From Bacillota bacterium (lineage in GTDB: Bacteria > Bacillota > Clostridia > Peptostreptococcales > Anaerovoracaceae): 6,328 nucleotides of DNA. Each line of letters opens with the position of its first letter. The first letter of the stretch is position 1. Made by a program: the position numbers and the translations under genes. The notes below the pieces were generated by a model. It saw nothing but the letters and a program-made list of their open reading frames with translations, did no database searches and was not told the DNA's origin. Positions 4,538 to 6,328 of the stretch are shown piece by piece. The stretch lies in the NCBI GenBank assembly GCA_029219125.1, contig JAQXSU010000075.1, forward strand, positions 1 to 6,328, read 5' to 3'.

Positions 4538-4709
4538 CGTTCCCCTGCTGCAGCTTTTCACATGCAATGCCGGAATATATGGCTGTCATAATAAATGTCA
4601 GTGCCAGCGGCAGAAATGCTTTCTCATTCTATCCGGTCATAATCGAACCCAACAGGCAGAGAATTCCTGCGATCCAGAATGTAATCGATGCTGCTTCTAT
4701 TTTTTTCAT
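4527..4709 (-). pseudogene. Small two-helix membrane protein frame with an internal TAG
   Basis: From ATG 4709, preceded by AAAGGGG with a 7-nt gap, the frame codes 26 residues ending SIMTG, then TAG (4631-4629), then 33 residues to a final TAG (4529-4527). Both parts look like real membrane protein: ASITFWIAGILCLLGSIM (residues ~7-24) and AFLPLALTFIMTAIYSGIA (~31-49) are hydrophobic helices, joined by a short polar turn TG*NEK, with a charged C-terminus EKLQQGNAAE. The stop falls precisely in the turn, where W (TGG), Q (CAG) or K (AAG) could have stood. As is, only a 26-residue single-helix peptide would be made. It lies 57 bp downstream of the type IV ABC-transporter-like gene and is probably co-transcribed with it. 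I do not recognise the family. Alternatives are a sequence error, suppression, or a genuine 26-residue peptide with chance downstream frame. Confidence 0.62.
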
Positions 4710-4766
4710 ATTTTTACCCCTTTCATTTTTCATTCTTTTTCGTTCGGCCAGAGTCTGGTCACAAGC

Positions 4767-5327
4767 TCAGTATGTAATCGGTGTCCGGAAGAGAAAGCTC
4801 AGCACGCAGTCTGCCAGAAACAATGCTGCCAGAGCGCCGCAGGCGAGAGAAACCTTCTGTAGATGAATTTTGTGAAACAGCCCTTCCGCCGCCGGCTCTG
4901 CCAGATAATGAAATCCCAGGCCGAGAAACCCGAAGCTTACCACGCTCCGCAGGCAGACGATCCCATCCAGATTCAACAGCAGCCCGCTGTAATCCCAGAG
5001 CCGCAGTCCGAACCAGTGAATCCCGGCCCAACCGATCACGTATTCCACCACGCCGCTGATGACAATGCACAGCGAGAACAGCCATACCGGATGATCTTTC
5101 AGCGGCTTCAGCGCATAGATCCCCAGTGCACCAATGCCGTAGATCGGAAGCCACGGGCCGTAAAGAATTCCCCTGTTCCGCAGCATGCCTTCCGTGATCC
5201 AGTAAAAAATCTCTTCATAGACCCAGCCGATCAGACAGCCGGTCAGAAAAATCAGAAACAGATAGCACAGCTTCTGCCGCATCTTTTCCTTATCTGTGTT
5301 CCCCGTCAGTTCTCTCAGATTCTCCAT
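4767..5327 (-). CDS. Putative ABC-transporter type IV (CmpB-like) membrane protein (186 aa)
   Basis: An integral membrane protein with about five hydrophobic segments: ~20-43, 53-73, 80-105, 121-143 and 158-180. The family signature is visible as GILYGPWLPIYGIGAL (53-68), E95 in GVVEYVIG, and LWDYSG (110-115) followed by NLDGIVCLRSVVSFG, matching the family named putative ABC-transporter type IV (formerly DUF1113). Despite the name, no ATP-binding subunit is near and transport has not been established for this group; the role is unknown. The N-terminus is polar and has no cleavable signal peptide. Start 5327 follows AAAGGA by about 9 nt; ATG 5282 (MRQKL) is a possible alternative. It is followed by the broken small membrane protein and preceded by a terminator, so the two form a unit. 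Confidence 0.85.
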   Translation of the reverse strand: MENLRELTGNTDKEKMRQKLCYLFLIFLTGCLIGWVYEEIFYWITEGMLRNRGILYGPWLPIYGIGALGIYALKPLKDHPVWLFSLCIVISGVVEYVIGWAGIHWFGLRLWDYSGLLLNLDGIVCLRSVVSFGFLGLGFHYLAEPAAEGLFHKIHLQKVSLACGALAALFLADCVLSFLFRTPITY

Positions 5328-5362
5328 TTTCTCAATTCCTTTCTTCCCCTGTTTGTAATACT

Positions 5363-5368
5363 ATTGTA
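5363..5368 (-). promoter_or_regulatory. Candidate -10 box for the membrane protein gene
   Basis: TACAAT on the minus strand lies just after the upstream terminator and about 36 bp before the ATG. The matching -35 would fall inside the terminator stem and no good hexamer is present, so this is tentative. Confidence 0.3.
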
Positions 5369-5370
5369 CG

Positions 5371-5400
5371 AAAAAAATGCGCCTGGAGATAGGCGCATTT
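5371..5400 (-). terminator. Rho-independent terminator after the amidohydrolase gene
   Basis: AAATGCGCCT (5400-5391 on minus) pairs perfectly with AGGCGCATTT (5384-5375), 10 bp around the loop ATCTCC, ending in a run of seven T that partly overlaps the stem (5377-5371). It starts 46 bp after the TAA at 5447. The mirrored A tract could allow weak function on the other strand. Confidence 0.9.
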
Positions 5401-5446
5401 TGCAGGGTTTTGTGTCGAATTTATAGGTTTGTGCACATTTTTGCTG

Positions 5447-6328
5447 TTACTGCCTACGCAGGACGAGGCCGGACCCGGTATCGGTGACGGTGCCGTTCTG
5501 CAGTGCAATCCTGCCGTTTACCATGACCAGGTCGATGCCCGACGGTGCTGCAAACGGGTGCAGGTAGTCTGCCGGATCGGTCAGCCTGTCAGGATCAAAC
5601 AACACCAGATCCGCAAAAAAGCCCTCCCGGATCAGTCCCCGTTTCCGGAGTCCGAACCGGGCAGCCGGAAATCCTGTCATTTTGAAAATAGCCGTTTCCA
5701 TAGAGATCACGCCCTGATCCAGCACATAGCGCTTCAGTACCCGCGGGAAGGTGCCGTTGGTTCTCGGATGGGTCGTCTCCCCGATTTTCACATCATCGGA
5801 GTCAGATCCGACCATGCCCAGCGGGCTTCGCAAAATCGTACAAATGTCACGTTCTTTGATTCCGAAGAACGCTGCTCCGGCGTGCAAATCGGTTTCCAGC
5901 AAAACATGAAATACCGTTTCGATTGGTTCTTTTCCGAGCTGGCGGGCAATTTCATCGATGTATCTCCCGCAGAACTCCGGATGGTTTTCTGCAGCCACCA
6001 CAAGCATGTTCTTTGCGCCCAGCCACTCATCTTCATCATTTTTCCAGCCGTAATCGCCGCGAATCGACTGGCGGTATGTTTCGAACTGTGCTTTGTCACG
6101 AAGTCTGTCCAGAATTGCCTCTTTTCCACCTTCATGCATCCAGGAAGAAAGTACGATATCCAGTCCGGTTGCGCTGGCTTCATAAGGATACTGCTCGAAG
6201 ACCACATCTACACCGCGGTTTCTTGCATCGCTGAGAGTCTGCAGCACCGTCCGGACCAGCTCCTCAGAGTCCTTTGCTTTCGTCTTCAGGTGATGCACAA
6301 TGCCAGGTATCCGGTTCTTCTCACAGAT
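5447..6328 (-). CDS. D-aminoacylase / N-acyl-D-amino-acid deacylase family amidohydrolase, 5'-truncated
   Basis: The frame is open to the right edge, leaving the C-terminal 293 residues of a protein normally near 500. These enzymes are metal-dependent hydrolases that release D-amino acids from N-acyl-D-amino acids; related members act on other N-acyl or hydantoin-like substrates. Visible family features, numbered from the edge: PGIVHHLKTK (8-17, metal-binding His region, compare ISHHK), EQYPYEAS (45-52), GSDSDD (174-179) containing the expected active-site Asp, HPRTNGTFPRVLKRY (187-201), MTGFPAARFGL, and GFFADLVLFDP near the end, where the composite beta domain returns. The N-terminal HxH metal pair is outside the window. 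A GTG at 6298 is not a start; it is an internal Val before HHLK. A terminator follows, so this gene ends its own unit. Exact substrate is not determinable. Confidence 0.9.
   Translation of the reverse strand: MCEKNRIPGIVHHLKTKAKDSEELVRTVLQTLSDARNRGVDVVFEQYPYEASATGLDIVLSSWMHEGGKEAILDRLRDKAQFETYRQSIRGDYGWKNDEDEWLGAKNMLVVAAENHPEFCGRYIDEIARQLGKEPIETVFHVLLETDLHAGAAFFGIKERDICTILRSPLGMVGSDSDDVKIGETTHPRTNGTFPRVLKRYVLDQGVISMETAIFKMTGFPAARFGLRKRGLIREGFFADLVLFDPDRLTDPADYLHPFAAPSGIDLVMVNGRIALQNGTVTDTGSGLVLRRQ

Noticed and set aside
4479..4866. Overlapping plus-strand open frames of 116-127 codons
   Set aside because: They run across repeats and antisense to the small membrane protein and the 4767-5327 gene, with no ribosome site or domain.
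4759..5154. 131-codon minus frame inside the membrane protein gene
   Set aside because: Arginine/glycine-rich shifted frame of the true gene without membrane segments.
1..6328. Alternative genetic code to explain the in-frame TAA and TAG
   Set aside because: TGA ends five genes, TAA two and TAG one at sensible ends, so no stop codon appears reassigned.

Overview
The window looks like chromosomal DNA of a low-to-moderate GC Firmicute, most likely a gut Clostridia member (Lachnospiraceae-like). This is inferred from strong AGGAGG-type Shine-Dalgarno sites, sigma-A-type promoters (TTGACA/TATAAT), Rho-independent terminators ending in T runs, and the protein families present. No rRNA, tRNA, CRISPR array, insertion sequence or phage gene was seen. 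Every gene I can support lies on the minus strand, so the gene order in the direction of transcription runs from the right edge to the left edge.

Right to left: (i) a 5'-truncated D-aminoacylase/N-acyl-D-amino-acid deacylase-type amidohydrolase (5447-6328), closed by a clear terminator (5371-5400). (ii) A membrane protein of the putative ABC-transporter type IV/CmpB family (4767-5327), followed 57 bp later by a small two-helix membrane protein ORF broken by one in-frame TAG (4527-4709). (iii) A non-coding stretch with 13-bp degenerate tandem repeats, a GGGACGCCAA element present three times (two copies form a terminator-like hairpin at 4238-4280), and the extended -10 promoter and palindromic operator candidate of the next gene. 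(iv) An AraC-type helix-turn-helix protein fused to a RelA/SpoT-like HD domain with altered metal-site residues (3126-4049), with a perfect internal Shine-Dalgarno and ATG at the domain junction, then a terminator (3072-3102). (v) A promoter and a translationally coupled pair: a GNAT acetyltransferase (2341-2973) and a radical SAM protein (1454-2344). (vi) A MarR regulator with its own promoter (904-1335). (vii) A second MarR-like regulator with a perfect consensus promoter and operator-like repeats (210-731), overlapping the start of a citrate synthase reading frame (1-232) that carries an in-frame TAA at codon 40.

Functionally, the window is a run of short transcription units, several with local regulators: a MarR-like protein beside citrate synthase, a MarR downstream of the GNAT/radical SAM pair, and an AraC-HD one-component regulator of unknown signal. 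The most unusual items are the AraC-HD fusion with its internal translation start, and the two reading frames that are each interrupted by a single stop with the frame otherwise intact. The latter could be recent decay, sequence error or readthrough. Standard genetic code is supported by normal use of TGA, TAA and TAG as terminal stops in the other genes.
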